A DNA stretch of 64,000 bases, from NCBI RefSeq assembly GCF_000021965.1, contig NC_011832.1:248001-312000 (forward strand), given 5' to 3'. Made by a program: the position numbers and the translations under genes. This document shows, piece after piece, positions 24,411 to 33,127 of the stretch. Below the pieces are notes generated by a model, which was not told the origin of the DNA, searched no databases, and saw nothing but the letters and a program-made list of their open reading frames with translations. Every line of letters begins with the position of its first letter. Position 1 is the first letter of the stretch. The stretch is from Methanosphaerula palustris E1-9c. GTDB lineage: Archaea; Halobacteriota; Methanomicrobia; Methanomicrobiales; Methanospirillaceae.

Positions 24411-24620
24411 TCAGGCCTTCCGATAGACGCTGACGCATTCAGGGCAGAGCATCCGGGGAATCTTCTTCGGGAGTTTTTTGGAGGGGAATGGATAGCCTCC
24501 CTCCCAGGTCTCGACCTCTTCCCTGATAACATGGTCCATGCAGACACCCATCCCGCAGACGACGCAGGTCGCCACTGCGTCAGTATCCTTTCCCTGCTGC
24601 GCACAGATATAACACTTCAT
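24411..24620 (-). CDS. DUF2180-family small zinc-ribbon protein
   Basis: A 69-residue protein with two Cys pairs (KCYICAQQG and TCVVCGMGVC), a following His (MDHVIREE) and a C-terminal MLCPECVSVY pair, suggesting a double zinc-binding or B-box-like fold. It matches DUF2180, a family restricted largely to methanogens. The ATG at 24620 lies two bases after the DUF2193 stop; nine extra in-frame residues upstream belong to the DUF2193 gene. Sandwiched between DUF2193 and aqpM with essentially no spacing, so the three are one transcription unit. Function unknown. Confidence 0.88.
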   Translation of the reverse strand: MKCYICAQQGKDTDAVATCVVCGMGVCMDHVIREEVETWEGGYPFPSKKLPKKIPRMLCPECVSVYRKA

Positions 24621-24622
24621 CT

Positions 24623-26122
24623 CTAGACCGCCTCTTTCCACTGGCAATACTGGTGCCTAAAATCGATCAGAGCTGCTGAGGCGCAGTTCTTGCATCCCCT
24701 GACAGGGGCTGCCGGGTCTTCCTTGTGGAGTGCGATGATGTTGGTCATCATCGTGGCTGTTACTGGTTCACTGGTCAGTAGGCATGGGTAGTCGGCCAGC
24801 CGCATCAGGGCTGAGAACCGGACCGTTATCGCACAGGCTGGGTAGGCATACCGCTGCGGGTTCATCAGCACTTCGCTCTCTCTAATCGGGGAGAGGTCCA
24901 CCGGGAAGTCCCCCACCTTGGGGGCCAGCAGGTCTGAGGTACAACATTGCCCCCGCCTGGCCTTGTCCAGGTACTTCCAGCCGCGGTAGATCATATCCAT
25001 GAAGTCGCAGTTGTGCAGTTCGGCTGCCGCTCCCCTGGTCGGGTTCAACTGTACATAGTTGTGGTACCGCTTGGTCAGCAGGTCCACGACCATGATCGCA
25101 TTGAACCCATCCAGTTCAAGGATGTATTCGGTGGCACAGGCCGAGGAACCGGTGGCGAGGGCCAGCACATCGTACTCGCTCTTGAACTTTGGCAGCGAGG
25201 CGCGGAGGGACTTTTCCATCACCTCGGTGGCCGCCTCGATGGTGGCCATGATCACATCGTCCTTGCACATGTTGAAGGTGGACTGGGAGATGTGGTGGGC
25301 GATATCGCCGACACAGTAGGCTGGGATAGTCAGGATGTTCCCGTAGTGAACACCATCATCGATTGCAGCCTTCACTGCCCCCTCCATCTTCTGTCGATAG
25401 CCGGCCATGTACTTTCTCTGATCGAATGAGGTCATGCCGGCCGCGTCCATCAACTTCGCCTGTGCCTCGACCGGTTCATGGTAGATCGACTGGAACATGG
25501 CGATCTCCCGCTGGATGGCGTCCGAGAGCGTCGCCCCTTCCTCGATGGCGTGGGCGAAGACATCCCCGACTCCGTACGAGGTGTTCATTCCCCAGGACTT
25601 GGCTGCGAGGATCGCCTGCTTGTGGGCGTCGGGGATGTCTGTGGTCTTTAGGATCCGGTTCACCACGTTGCTGGTTGACCCCGGGACCAGGGCAAAGTCC
25701 ACCACACAGGTCGGACCGTAGAACCCGCCGTACCGGCGTGTGGACTCGAGCCCCATCAGCGCTTCAGATTTCCCGATCCGGGCTACGAATGTGTCAACAC
25801 TCTTCTTGAATGCAGGATCCTGGTCACAGAGGATCTCGAGGACCACCGGTGTCTGGTAGTGCTCGACGAACGGGTCGTCCTCAGGCCGGATAGTGTTTGT
25901 CAGCCCCTCAAGTGTCGAGAAGTGTGCCTTCACAGAGCCTGTATGGAGATCGATCACCGACTGTGCCTGTCCCTCGGCTACGGTCATCTTCTTCACCGCG
26001 TCGAGGTAGGCCTCGGCGTCCTTGAGCACAAACTGTGTTCCACGCTTCCTCTTCACGGTCTCGACATCGGCGCGCTGAGCTGCCATCGCCTCGTCGATCA
26101 TCTTCTCGTACAGTGCTGTCAT
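24623..26122 (-). CDS. DUF2193-family protein
   Basis: A 499-residue soluble protein recognised as DUF2193, found mainly in methanogens and of unknown function. Characteristic blocks include RPEDDPFVEHYQTPV, RRYGGFYGPTCVVDFAL, KSWGMNTSYGVG and a C-terminal cysteine group (RGCKNCASAA and the nearby QYC). There are further conserved-looking cysteines (ARRGQCCTSDLLAPK). The mixture of Cys and acidic residues suggests a metal or cluster site. It heads a coupled set with DUF2180 and aqpM, 52 bp below malic enzyme. No signal peptide or membrane helix was seen. No enzymatic role can be stated. Confidence 0.88.
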   Translation of the reverse strand: MTALYEKMIDEAMAAQRADVETVKRKRGTQFVLKDAEAYLDAVKKMTVAEGQAQSVIDLHTGSVKAHFSTLEGLTNTIRPEDDPFVEHYQTPVVLEILCDQDPAFKKSVDTFVARIGKSEALMGLESTRRYGGFYGPTCVVDFALVPGSTSNVVNRILKTTDIPDAHKQAILAAKSWGMNTSYGVGDVFAHAIEEGATLSDAIQREIAMFQSIYHEPVEAQAKLMDAAGMTSFDQRKYMAGYRQKMEGAVKAAIDDGVHYGNILTIPAYCVGDIAHHISQSTFNMCKDDVIMATIEAATEVMEKSLRASLPKFKSEYDVLALATGSSACATEYILELDGFNAIMVVDLLTKRYHNYVQLNPTRGAAAELHNCDFMDMIYRGWKYLDKARRGQCCTSDLLAPKVGDFPVDLSPIRESEVLMNPQRYAYPACAITVRFSALMRLADYPCLLTSEPVTATMMTNIIALHKEDPAAPVRGCKNCASAALIDFRHQYCQWKEAV

Positions 26123-26174
26123 GTTTATCTCCTCTCTGCAGGATCATTGGTATCATGATCCCGCGACATAGTGA

Positions 26175-27419
26175 TCACGTTCCTCCTCTTTTAACCTTCT
26201 CTTCTGTTACGATCAGTGCTACCCCGGATGCGATCGCCGCCTTCCTGACCGCATCAGCGACGGCCCTGGCCACCCCCCTGTTCAGAACCGAGGGGAGGAT
26301 CCGGTCCAGGGAGGGATGCCTGACCATAGAGGCCAGGGCGGTGGCGGCGGCCAGTTTCATCTCGTCGGTGACCCTGGCCGCCCTCGCATCCAGGGCACCC
26401 CGGAAGAAGCCGGGAAAGACGAGGACATTATTGATCTGGTTTGGAAAGTCACTTCTACCGGTGCCAACCACCGCTGCCCCCGCCCGGACCGCTTCGTCGG
26501 GCAGGATCTCAGGGACTGGGTTAGCCATGGCGAAGACGATAGGGTCGCTGTTCATCGACCGGATCATCTCCCCGGTCACCACCCCGGGGCCGGAGACCCC
26601 GATGCAGACATCGGCCCCGTTCAGGGCGTCGGCGATCGATCCGGTTCGGCCGGCCGGGTTCGTCTCCTCACCGATGATGAATTTGTACTTGTTACTGTAC
26701 AGCCCGGGCCGGTTGCGGTGGATGATCCCTTCCCGATCACAGACAAGGAGTTCCCGGATCGGCTGGCAGACCCGGCTCTCGTACCCGATACACCGGAGGA
26801 GCCTGGTGATGGCGAAACCTGCCGCTCCTGCCCCGATGACGACGATCCTAAGGTCTTCGACTTTCTTCCCTGTCGCGGTGCAGGCGTTTTTTAGGGCTGC
26901 CAGCACCACGATGGCAGTACCGTGCTGGTCGTCGTGCATCACCGGGATGTTAAGGTCCTGCAGTTCCTCCTCGATCTCAAAGCAACGGGGGGCCGCGATG
27001 TCCTCAAGGTTGATCCCCCCGAAGACCGGAGCCAGATTCCGGATCTGTTTGACGATGTCGTCGGACTGTTCTGCAAAACAGATTGGGAACGCATCGATCC
27101 CGGCGAACCGCTTGAAGAGAGCGGCCTTCCCCTCCATCACTGGAATGGCGGCGGTCCCGCCGATGTTCCCGAAGCCGAGGACGGCTGAGCCGTCGGTGAC
27201 GACTGCCACGGTGTTCCCTTTGATCGTATAGGTGTACGCCAGCGAAGGATCCCGTTCCAATTCTCTGCAGACCGCGGCGACCCCCGGGGTGTAAGCACGG
27301 CCGAGGTCTTCGCGGGTGTTGAGCGGCACTGTCGCCTGGACGGCGAGTTTGCCGTGGTAGGTCCTGTGCAGGGTGAGGGCCTCAGCGTAGACATCCTTCT
27401 TCTCTTCACGGTCTGTCAT
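26175..27419 (-). CDS. NAD(P)-dependent malic enzyme (short type)
   Basis: Oxidatively decarboxylates malate to pyruvate, or the reverse. The 414-residue protein fits the short archaeal/bacterial type without a phosphotransacetylase tail. Visible: PLNTREDLGRAYTPGVAAVC, the tyrosine region and metal-binding MHDDQHGTAIVVLAALKN, the NAD-binding VVIGAGAAGFAITRLL and the GVSGPGVVTGEMI and MANPVPEI segments. It is followed by DUF2193 after 52 bp on the same strand. In methanogens lacking a complete TCA cycle it may balance C4 and C3 pools; direction here is not determinable. Confidence 0.92.
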   Translation of the reverse strand: MTDREEKKDVYAEALTLHRTYHGKLAVQATVPLNTREDLGRAYTPGVAAVCRELERDPSLAYTYTIKGNTVAVVTDGSAVLGFGNIGGTAAIPVMEGKAALFKRFAGIDAFPICFAEQSDDIVKQIRNLAPVFGGINLEDIAAPRCFEIEEELQDLNIPVMHDDQHGTAIVVLAALKNACTATGKKVEDLRIVVIGAGAAGFAITRLLRCIGYESRVCQPIRELLVCDREGIIHRNRPGLYSNKYKFIIGEETNPAGRTGSIADALNGADVCIGVSGPGVVTGEMIRSMNSDPIVFAMANPVPEILPDEAVRAGAAVVGTGRSDFPNQINNVLVFPGFFRGALDARAARVTDEMKLAAATALASMVRHPSLDRILPSVLNRGVARAVADAVRKAAIASGVALIVTEEKVKRGGT

Positions 27420-27473
27420 GTTTCTCCTGTTTCCCTGAGTGGGGGCTGGAGGGTTAAGGGTTCGCCCTGGTTG

Positions 27474-28466
27474 TTATAGCCAGGTCCGTTTCGGGAGGAG
27501 GGCTGCACCTAACGCGAGCACCGGTCCAATGATCACTCCAGCCCAGGTGACGAGGCCGACGGTCCCAACCATGAGCATCAACAGTCTGAACCGTCCCGGG
27601 GTCGAATCGCCGGCCTTCACCGAGGTTCTGATCGCGATCGACCCCACCCCAAGAGCGATCCCGGCCAGGACCAGCGGAACCACGATTGATGGGCCGACCG
27701 GGGCGAGGCGGAGGGCGATCCCGGTCTGAAGGATCGTTTCGACACCGGAACCGAGGAAGATGAGCCCGGCGATGAGGCCTACCCCGGCTGCAGGGATCAT
27801 GCGTTCCCTTCTCTGCCTCATAAAAAAGAGGAGAAGGCCGACTGCAAGCACCACCAGATACGGTCCGCCGATCAGCAGGAACGACTGTCCCTGCCAGAGT
27901 CGGATCCCGATCACGTCGACAGGGATACGGACCCACTCGATCGGGGAGAAGGACTCAAGCGTGCCGGATGCAAGGGTGTACGGCCCGGTCTCGCCGGGGG
28001 TGTAGACGGCGATCACATAGATGCCGTCAGCCGGAGCTGGGGCCGAGTAGTTCGCTGTCCGGAACCCGGCGATCGGGGTGAACGGTTCGAAGTCAGCGGT
28101 GGTCGGGCGCACCCCTCTGACCACCACGGCCCCTTCGCCGGCGGGCAATTTCACGGACTCAGGTACGGTTCCCTGCTGTACGATATCAGGACCGGCGATC
28201 ACCAGCCACGGGGCGAAGGTCTCTCCAACGGGGGTCGAGACTGAGAACCGGAGAAGATCGCCTTTCTGCAGGTCGACCGTGTAGTAATCCGCCTCGCCAG
28301 CCTCGTGGAGGGTACCATAGATCGCATAGGAGATGGTCCGGTCCTGGATCTGTGTGGCCGTGGTCAGGGTGGTGTGATCCCCTTGTAGGACCGGGACATG
28401 GGCAGCCGCCGGCAGGACCAGCATCAGAATCAGCAGCACGAGCACTGCCTGGAGAGCGTGGCGCAT
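27474..28466 (-). CDS. Membrane protein with N-terminal extracytoplasmic domain
   Basis: A 330-residue protein: signal peptide (residues 1-22, VLVLLILMLVLPAAAHVP), an extracytoplasmic beta-rich domain at about 23-180 resembling a PPC-type module (YGTLHEAGEADYYTVDLQKGD), then about five transmembrane helices from residue 195 to the end. This looks like a surface sensor or assembly protein of methanogens without an assigned function. Single gene, 54 bp downstream of nothing co-oriented except the malic enzyme gene that follows it. No catalytic motif was recognised. Confidence 0.7.
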   Translation of the reverse strand: MRHALQAVLVLLILMLVLPAAAHVPVLQGDHTTLTTATQIQDRTISYAIYGTLHEAGEADYYTVDLQKGDLLRFSVSTPVGETFAPWLVIAGPDIVQQGTVPESVKLPAGEGAVVVRGVRPTTADFEPFTPIAGFRTANYSAPAPADGIYVIAVYTPGETGPYTLASGTLESFSPIEWVRIPVDVIGIRLWQGQSFLLIGGPYLVVLAVGLLLFFMRQRRERMIPAAGVGLIAGLIFLGSGVETILQTGIALRLAPVGPSIVVPLVLAGIALGVGSIAIRTSVKAGDSTPGRFRLLMLMVGTVGLVTWAGVIIGPVLALGAALLPKRTWL

Positions 28467-28533
28467 ACCTGCTATCGGGACGGTGTAAATATATTAATCT
28501 GTGGGTTTTTCTGCAGGGATGCCAGGTCAGAGT

Positions 28534-28585
28534 ATGTTAGAAATAAATAACATTAAAACCGATAAATGTTAGAAATAAATAACAT
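28534..28585 (+). promoter_or_regulatory. Tandem identical palindromes upstream of the DUF2178/XRE operon
   Basis: The 20-mer ATGTTAGAAATAAATAACAT occurs identically at 28534-28553 and 28566-28585. Each copy is an inverted repeat (ATGTTA, 8-bp spacer, TAACAT). Starts are 32 bp apart, about three helical turns, so bound dimers would face the same side. The second copy ends just before the AAGGAG at 28587-28592. Best explained as the operator of the XRE regulator encoded last in this operon; the binding is inferred. Confidence 0.7.
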
Positions 28586-28598
28586 CAAGGAGTTTACC

Positions 28599-28985
28599 AT
28601 GAAACAGAGAAACCTCAACCGGCTGGTCGTCGGGGTACTGATGATCATCAGCGGCATCGCTGCACTGGTGCTGAATACGGGTGAAACGGCCGTCGGTACC
28701 ACCCTGTTCTTCGCAGGGTGTGCCTTCCTGGCGGTCGGGATCGTCCGGCACCGGCAGTATGGTGATGATCTTGAATCTGACGAACGGTCCAGAAAGACCG
28801 GCGCCTACGGCCTTTCGTATGCCTGGCTTACCGGCCTCTTCTTTATGTTCGCCCTCTTCTGGCTGGACTACCTGAACCTGCTCAGGCTGGGCACCCAGGG
28901 CGCTCTCGCCCTCTCAATCGTCGTCCTCGCCTTATCAGGCCGCCTGTACCAGGTGTACCTGTTCTGGAGAGGGGATGTCGAATGA
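28599..28985 (+). CDS. DUF2178-like small membrane protein, copy 1
   Basis: A 128-residue protein with four predicted helices in two hairpins (LVVGVLMIISGIAALVL and TLFFAGCAFLAVGIV, then after a cytoplasmic [19 protein letters not shown] loop two more). The D-E-R-S/T-x-x-x-x-x-A/G-x-x-S-Y-x-W pattern is characteristic of DUF2178 membrane proteins usually paired with XRE regulators. The ATG at 28599 is preceded by AAGGAG; an ATG at 28566 lies inside the operator palindrome and is rejected. It overlaps the next gene by four bases (ATGA). Function unknown. Confidence 0.8.
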   Translation: MKQRNLNRLVVGVLMIISGIAALVLNTGETAVGTTLFFAGCAFLAVGIVRHRQYGDDLESDERSRKTGAYGLSYAWLTGLFFMFALFWLDYLNLLRLGTQGALALSIVVLALSGRLYQVYLFWRGDVE

Positions 28986-29404
28986 TCGGCGTGCCGGTGA
29001 TGAAGCGTAGAAACCCCTTCTCAATCATCGCCGGCGGGCTCTTCCTGCTCTGCGGGATCCTGGCCCTTACCATGCGATGGGGAAACTCCGTTATCGGGGG
29101 CTTCCTGCTGCTGGTGGGGCTCTGCTTCCTGGCGGTTGGATTCGCCCGACCGGGAATGTTTGGGGAGAACCCCGAGTCCACGCTCTTTGGATTATGGGCC
29201 GATGAACGGTCGAAACAGATTGGTGCCCTTGGCCTCTCATATGCCTGGCTTACCGGCCTTCTCTTCATGCTCGGTCTCTTCTGGCTGGACTCCATGAGCA
29301 TACTCAGACTCGGAACACCGGTCTCTCTGGCCCTGTCGATCGTGGTGCTGGTCTTCTCGGCCCGCCTGTACCAGATGTACCTGTTTTGGAGAGGAGACCT
29401 GTGA
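28982..29404 (+). CDS. DUF2178-like small membrane protein, copy 2
   Basis: A 140-residue paralogue of the preceding gene with the same four-helix layout and the same central motif ([20 protein letters not shown]), and near-identical C-terminal segments ([20 protein letters not shown]). Clearly a tandem duplication. The ATG at 28982 overlaps the previous stop; MKRRNPFS at 29000 is an alternative start. The two products might form a heteromer. It precedes the XRE regulator by about 30 bp. Confidence 0.8.
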   Translation: MIGVPVMKRRNPFSIIAGGLFLLCGILALTMRWGNSVIGGFLLLVGLCFLAVGFARPGMFGENPESTLFGLWADERSKQIGALGLSYAWLTGLLFMLGLFWLDSMSILRLGTPVSLALSIVVLVFSARLYQMYLFWRGDL

Positions 29405-29435
29405 CAAAAACTATCAGTTACTGGTGTGCAAGGCT

Positions 29436-29645
29436 ATGCAGACCAGAATAAAAGAGTACCGGGCCCGGGCAGGCCTGACCCAGGAAGACCTGGCCAGAAG
29501 TGTTGGGGTGCGGCGGGAGACGATCGTCTTCCTCGAACAGGGGAAGTACAACCCATCGCTCAAACTCGCCCATGATGTCGCCGTGGTTTTCCACGCCACG
29601 ATCGACGACCTCTTCATCTTTAAAGAGGACGAGCCGAAGACCTGA
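29436..29645 (+). CDS. XRE-family HTH regulator (short, single-domain)
   Basis: A 69-residue Cro/CI-type protein: [20 protein letters not shown] is the usual first helix and turn, [20 protein letters not shown] the recognition helix and following turn, and [11 protein letters not shown] the C-terminal helix. This class (YgzD-like) commonly sits beside DUF2178 membrane genes and represses its own operon. The ATG at 29436 is preferred over 29424, which adds MCKA only. The upstream double palindrome is the likely target. The inducing signal may be sensed by the membrane partners. Confidence 0.9.
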   Translation: MQTRIKEYRARAGLTQEDLARSVGVRRETIVFLEQGKYNPSLKLAHDVAVVFHATIDDLFIFKEDEPKT

Positions 29646-29862
29646 TGCACTCTATAAGTCCTGGGGTCTCAGGTACAGGCCGGTCCACCCGCCTCCGTTC
29701 GGTGATGTCAGATCTCTTCATCGCCTCGGTTGACCTGGCGAACATCGTCAAGAGGGTCTCATCATCGTTGACATTGGCGAGATAACCGATGGAACTGGCT
29801 GTAATCTTCACGGCCTTCTCGATGGCAAAAGTCATCAGTTCCTGGAGCAGGGCCGGGATCAT
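29620..29862 (-). pseudogene. Fragment of a GAF-domain signalling protein
   Basis: The minus-strand frame from 29862 down to the stop at 29620 reads LMTFAIEKAVKITASSIGYL and NDDETLLTMFARSTEAMK, which matches the first half of the GAF domain found in many methanogen sensor kinases (a pattern of alanine-rich helix, T-x-S-x-I-G-Y-L strand, then N-x-D-E-x-x-L-T-M). Upstream the frame meets a TGA, and no PAS, kinase or remaining GAF sequence is present. It overlaps the 3' end of the XRE gene. This is best read as a leftover from a deleted sensor gene. Confidence 0.5.
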
Positions 29863-29910
29863 CTGGTTGGATCATTCGATGAGGACCTCATCGGTCTCTC
29901 CAAGGCCGGC

Positions 29911-30363
29911 TCACTCGCTTGACCTTGGACAGGTGACACCCTTGTTATCACAGGGGATGCACCGCTCGAGCTTGTCATCGATCACCCGGTAGGCGTTGGC
30001 CAGCACCGACGAGTTGGAGATCAGCCCGGCGAGCAGGATCACCTCGAGGATCTCCTCACGGCTCGCCCCCATCTTCAGGGCGGCCTGCATATGGTATCCA
30101 GTGCAGTGGGTGCATTTCAGGGCCGCTCCTACAGCGAGACAGATCAGTTCGACGTACTTCGGATCCAGCGTGCTTGTTTCTGCTACTGTCCCCTTATAGA
30201 GCAGGTGCGAGATGAGCACCTCCGGCCGTTCTGCCATCCGCCGGAAGATCAGCGGGACCTTCCCATATTCCTGCTCGATATCCTTCATCCAGTTCACACA
30301 GGTCTGATCGACGCCGTTGTTAGCGATCCCCTGCAACAGTTCCTCAAACGTATCTTTCGCCAT
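29911..30363 (-). CDS. AhpD-like/carboxymuconolactone decarboxylase family protein
   Basis: A 150-residue alpha-helical protein with the AhpD-like active-site pattern LKCTHCTGYHMQAALKMGAS: a CxxC pair with a downstream His, the redox-active triad of alkylhydroperoxidase-like members. The C-terminal tail has an additional CIPCDNKGVTC cluster that could bind metal or form disulfides. It starts four bases after the mmp7 stop and is therefore the last gene of the MCR-maturation operon, suggesting a thiol-redox job there. That role is inferred; the family is functionally diverse. Confidence 0.85.
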   Translation of the reverse strand: MAKDTFEELLQGIANNGVDQTCVNWMKDIEQEYGKVPLIFRRMAERPEVLISHLLYKGTVAETSTLDPKYVELICLAVGAALKCTHCTGYHMQAALKMGASREEILEVILLAGLISNSSVLANAYRVIDDKLERCIPCDNKGVTCPRSSE

Positions 30364-30367
30364 TGTT

Positions 30368-31306
30368 TCACACCATACAGTTGGTCTCAGAGAACGGCAG
30401 GATTCTGACCATCATATAGTCCCGCATCCGGGAGGGCTCGATCGTGGCGATCGAGCCGAGCGTGATCCCGTCCTCCAGTTCCAGTTCCCGGAGCCGGCCT
30501 GCAAACATATCATACGGGAGTTTAACCCGGAGTGCCGCGATCTGCACGGTGATCGGTGTTGGCGAGGTCACCTCCCTGATCTCGGGCACCTTCTCATTGA
30601 TGACAGCCATCAGTCGTGCCGGTGAGATCGAGAGCGGATCCTTTGCAATATCAGCCCGCCGTTTGTCGAGCACATGGATGATCTCGGCGATGACCGTGTC
30701 GAGCTTACCCAGTTCATCGGCCTCCCGCGTCCGGTGCATGAACCGCCCGATCTCTCCGACATATCCGGCCACCGGTGGATCGGTGATCCGCTTCAGGGTC
30801 TCCTTGCTCGGTCTTCCGGTCAGGATGATTGGGACTGTTATGCCACGTATGAGCACCGGCATTTTCTTCTTGATACAGGTTTCGAAGTTGCCGAGCAGGT
30901 AGACCGCGATGTCGTGCTCATTGATCACGTCCCGCTCCTCGTCGTTCAGCATCGCAATCCGTTTGCCAAAGCCCCTGGCGAGGCCGACCATGTTGGACTT
31001 GGCCCCAAGTCTCCGTACATACTCGGCGATGTCACAGGCTGGATGGGGAAGGTGATGAATCTCGAGAGATGGGGTCACGATGGCGATCTCGGTACCGACC
31101 AGCGGGGACTCGGTCAGCTCCCCCATCAGCGGTTTTCCGATCTTTCGGATCAGTTCGATGTCGTCCTTCGGGACAAGTGCCAGCAGTACCACCTCGGTCG
31201 CGATCAGGTGCTTCTGGATCACGTACCCGCCAAGGTCCTCGATCAGGTCGACGATCTCGTCATGCCGGTAGAGGCCACCCCTGTAGGTGACGGGGACCAG
31301 GATCAT
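30368..31306 (-). CDS. mmp7: Methanogenesis marker protein 7
   Basis: A 312-residue protein recognised as methanogenesis marker 7, present in nearly all methanogens. The N-terminus is MILVPVTYRGGLYRHDEIVD; later blocks include HHLPHPACDIAEYVRRLGAK and GLARGFGKRIAMLND. Mmp7 has been reported with Mmp17, Mmp3, McrC and A2 in the ATP-dependent complex that activates methyl-coenzyme M reductase. The ATG at 31306 overlaps the mmp17 stop (ATGA). Cysteines are few, so a direct cluster-binding role would have to use those in ACDIAEY and ETCIKKK. Confidence 0.9.
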   Translation of the reverse strand: MILVPVTYRGGLYRHDEIVDLIEDLGGYVIQKHLIATEVVLLALVPKDDIELIRKIGKPLMGELTESPLVGTEIAIVTPSLEIHHLPHPACDIAEYVRRLGAKSNMVGLARGFGKRIAMLNDEERDVINEHDIAVYLLGNFETCIKKKMPVLIRGITVPIILTGRPSKETLKRITDPPVAGYVGEIGRFMHRTREADELGKLDTVIAEIIHVLDKRRADIAKDPLSISPARLMAVINEKVPEIREVTSPTPITVQIAALRVKLPYDMFAGRLRELELEDGITLGSIATIEPSRMRDYMMVRILPFSETNCMV

Positions 31307-31884
31307 GGGTGCTCCCCCATCGTGGCCCACTGTTCATTGAGCAGGTCGTCGGCTGGGACAAGGAGCGTGTTCTCGCTCGCCACGTACGAGAACCGGTCGC
31401 CGCCGTACCGTTCTCTGCGCACCTTGAACCCTTCGGGCGCGATGTTGGTCATCGCGTAGATCAGATCCTTAAAGAGCGTCTCACTCGGGTCCTTGACGAT
31501 CATATCCTGCAGATTCGGATCGATCGGCTGATCGGCCGTGATGGTGATGTTGAACCGGTCCGGCTGGTCGACGGCCGACTTGCCGTACTTCTCCCAGAGG
31601 ATGTCGAGCAGCGGAGCCAGGTAGGTCTCGTCTCCGATCGCGATCGTTGCGGTCTGTCCCTCAACCGCAACCGAGGAGAAGTCGCGGAGGCGCACCTCGG
31701 TCGGCAGCTTCCTGAGCACCCCGACCGCAATAAAGATCGGGATCTCCGGGTCGATGTAGATGCGCAGCTTCTCGATCACCCTGACCAGGTTGTGGTCGAG
31801 GAGCACGTCCGCAGCGATCTCCTTGTAGACGGCCCCTCCATCAGGTTCGGTCGACTCCACCTCGAAGTACTCAAGACCTGCCAT
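31303..31884 (-). CDS. mmp17: Methanogenesis marker protein 17
   Basis: A 193-residue protein matching methanogenesis marker 17 (MAGLEYFEVESTEPDGG at the start; DLIYAMTNIAPEGFKVRRER near the end). It is reported as a component of the MCR activation complex. The ATG at 31884 lies one base after the mmp15 stop; a 43-residue in-frame extension upstream is mmp15 sequence in another frame and is excluded. It is coupled to mmp7 downstream by an ATGA overlap. No transmembrane segment or known catalytic motif was seen. Confidence 0.9.
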   Translation of the reverse strand: MAGLEYFEVESTEPDGGAVYKEIAADVLLDHNLVRVIEKLRIYIDPEIPIFIAVGVLRKLPTEVRLRDFSSVAVEGQTATIAIGDETYLAPLLDILWEKYGKSAVDQPDRFNITITADQPIDPNLQDMIVKDPSETLFKDLIYAMTNIAPEGFKVRRERYGGDRFSYVASENTLLVPADDLLNEQWATMGEHP

Positions 31885-31885
31885 G

Positions 31886-33127
31886 TTATGCTCCCTTTTC
31901 GATGAACCCTGAGGCGAGGAGTGCAGATCCGACCGCTCCGATGTACTGCGAGTACTTCGGGACCAGCACCTCGGTCTGGAGCAGTTCGCCCATCGCATGG
32001 ACCAGCCCCTCAATCAGGGAGGTCCCTCCGACCATGATCACCGGTTCTCTGATATCCACTTCCTGCAATTGCTGCTCAAAGACCTGCTCGGCGACCGAAT
32101 GGCAGGCAGCGGCGGCCACGTCCTCTGGCCGTGAGCCGGTGGCCAGGGCGTTCACCAGACTCTGCGTCCCAAAGACGATACAGTAACTGTTCATCGGTAC
32201 CTTCTCGCCGAATCCTTTCATCGCCAGTGGCCCGAGTTCGGTGATCTCTACACCGAGTCGTTTCGCTGTCATCTCCAGGAACCGGCCGCTTGCGCCGGCA
32301 CAGATCCCGCCCATTGTGAAGACCCCGGGGATCCCGTCCTGGACCGTGATCGCCTTGTTGTCCATCCCGCCGATATCGATCACCGTCGCAAACCCGTGCT
32401 GCCGATCAGCCAGGTAGACAGCTCCCTTGGAGTTGACGGTCAACTCCTCCTGGACCAGGTCGGCCTTGAACGAATTCCCGATCAGGAACCGCCCGTAGCC
32501 GGTGCACCCGATCGCCTGGATCTCGTCCATCTTGATCCCGGCCTCTTCGAGGGCCAGGGCGACGACGTCATCGGCACTCTTCTGCACCTCGGTCGTCGGC
32601 CTCCAGCCGGTGCCGATGATTTTGTTGTCCTTCATGATCACGGCCTTGGTCGTGGCCGATCCGCTGTCCAGGCCGAGGGTGATCCCTTCCTGCCTCTCTC
32701 TCGCCAGCAGGGCCCGCCTCCTCGCGATGGTGGTCAGCGCCTCCATCCTGGTCAACAGCGTCCCCGATGTGGTTCGCTCGGTGAACGAGTAACTGACCAC
32801 CGGCAGGTGCGAGTTCTCATGGATGTACCGCCTGAGTTCGTTCCTGACGATGGCAGCCTCAGCACAGCGGAAGCAGGTTGCAATGAAGACCGCGTCTGCC
32901 TCGACCTGCCCATCGACCAGCGCCCTGGCCCTGGCTATGGCGAGTTTTAAGTCGGCACTCTGCACCTCAAGGCCGAACTCGGTGAATGACTTCTTGATAT
33001 CGGCGAGTTTGATGTCCGGGAAGAAGATCTCGGCGTCCACGGCATGGGCAGCCTCCTCGATCTCCTTCTGCACACCTGAATACTCGGCCCCGCATGAGAG
33101 TTGGGCGATCCTGACTGGCTGGCTCAT
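31886..33127 (-). CDS. mmp15: Methanogenesis marker protein 15 (BcrA/BadF-type ASKHA ATPase)
   Basis: A 413-residue ASKHA-fold protein of the benzoyl-CoA/2-hydroxyacyl-CoA dehydratase activator type. The phosphate-1 loop is [15 protein letters not shown] (about residue 150), the phosphate-2 region [13 protein letters not shown], and the cluster ligands characteristic of dimeric activators are in [13 protein letters not shown] and the nearby SYCIVFG. The N-terminal 140 residues are an extra domain with Cys residues ([17 protein letters not shown]). By analogy it should use ATP to drive low-potential electron transfer to a partner, possibly during MCR maturation. Coupled to mmp5 (ATGA overlap) and mmp17. 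Confidence 0.9.
   Translation of the reverse strand: MSQPVRIAQLSCGAEYSGVQKEIEEAAHAVDAEIFFPDIKLADIKKSFTEFGLEVQSADLKLAIARARALVDGQVEADAVFIATCFRCAEAAIVRNELRRYIHENSHLPVVSYSFTERTTSGTLLTRMEALTTIARRRALLARERQEGITLGLDSGSATTKAVIMKDNKIIGTGWRPTTEVQKSADDVVALALEEAGIKMDEIQAIGCTGYGRFLIGNSFKADLVQEELTVNSKGAVYLADRQHGFATVIDIGGMDNKAITVQDGIPGVFTMGGICAGASGRFLEMTAKRLGVEITELGPLAMKGFGEKVPMNSYCIVFGTQSLVNALATGSRPEDVAAAACHSVAEQVFEQQLQEVDIREPVIMVGGTSLIEGLVHAMGELLQTEVLVPKYSQYIGAVGSALLASGFIEKGA

Noticed and set aside
28534-28585. Tandem 20-mer considered as a CRISPR or mobile repeat
   Set aside because: Only two copies, no spacers of uniform length, and each copy is a palindrome directly before an operon; operator is the better reading.
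28566-28598. Upstream ATG for the first DUF2178 protein at 28566
   Set aside because: It lies inside the second copy of the operator palindrome and lacks a ribosome-binding site; the ATG at 28599 follows AAGGAG.
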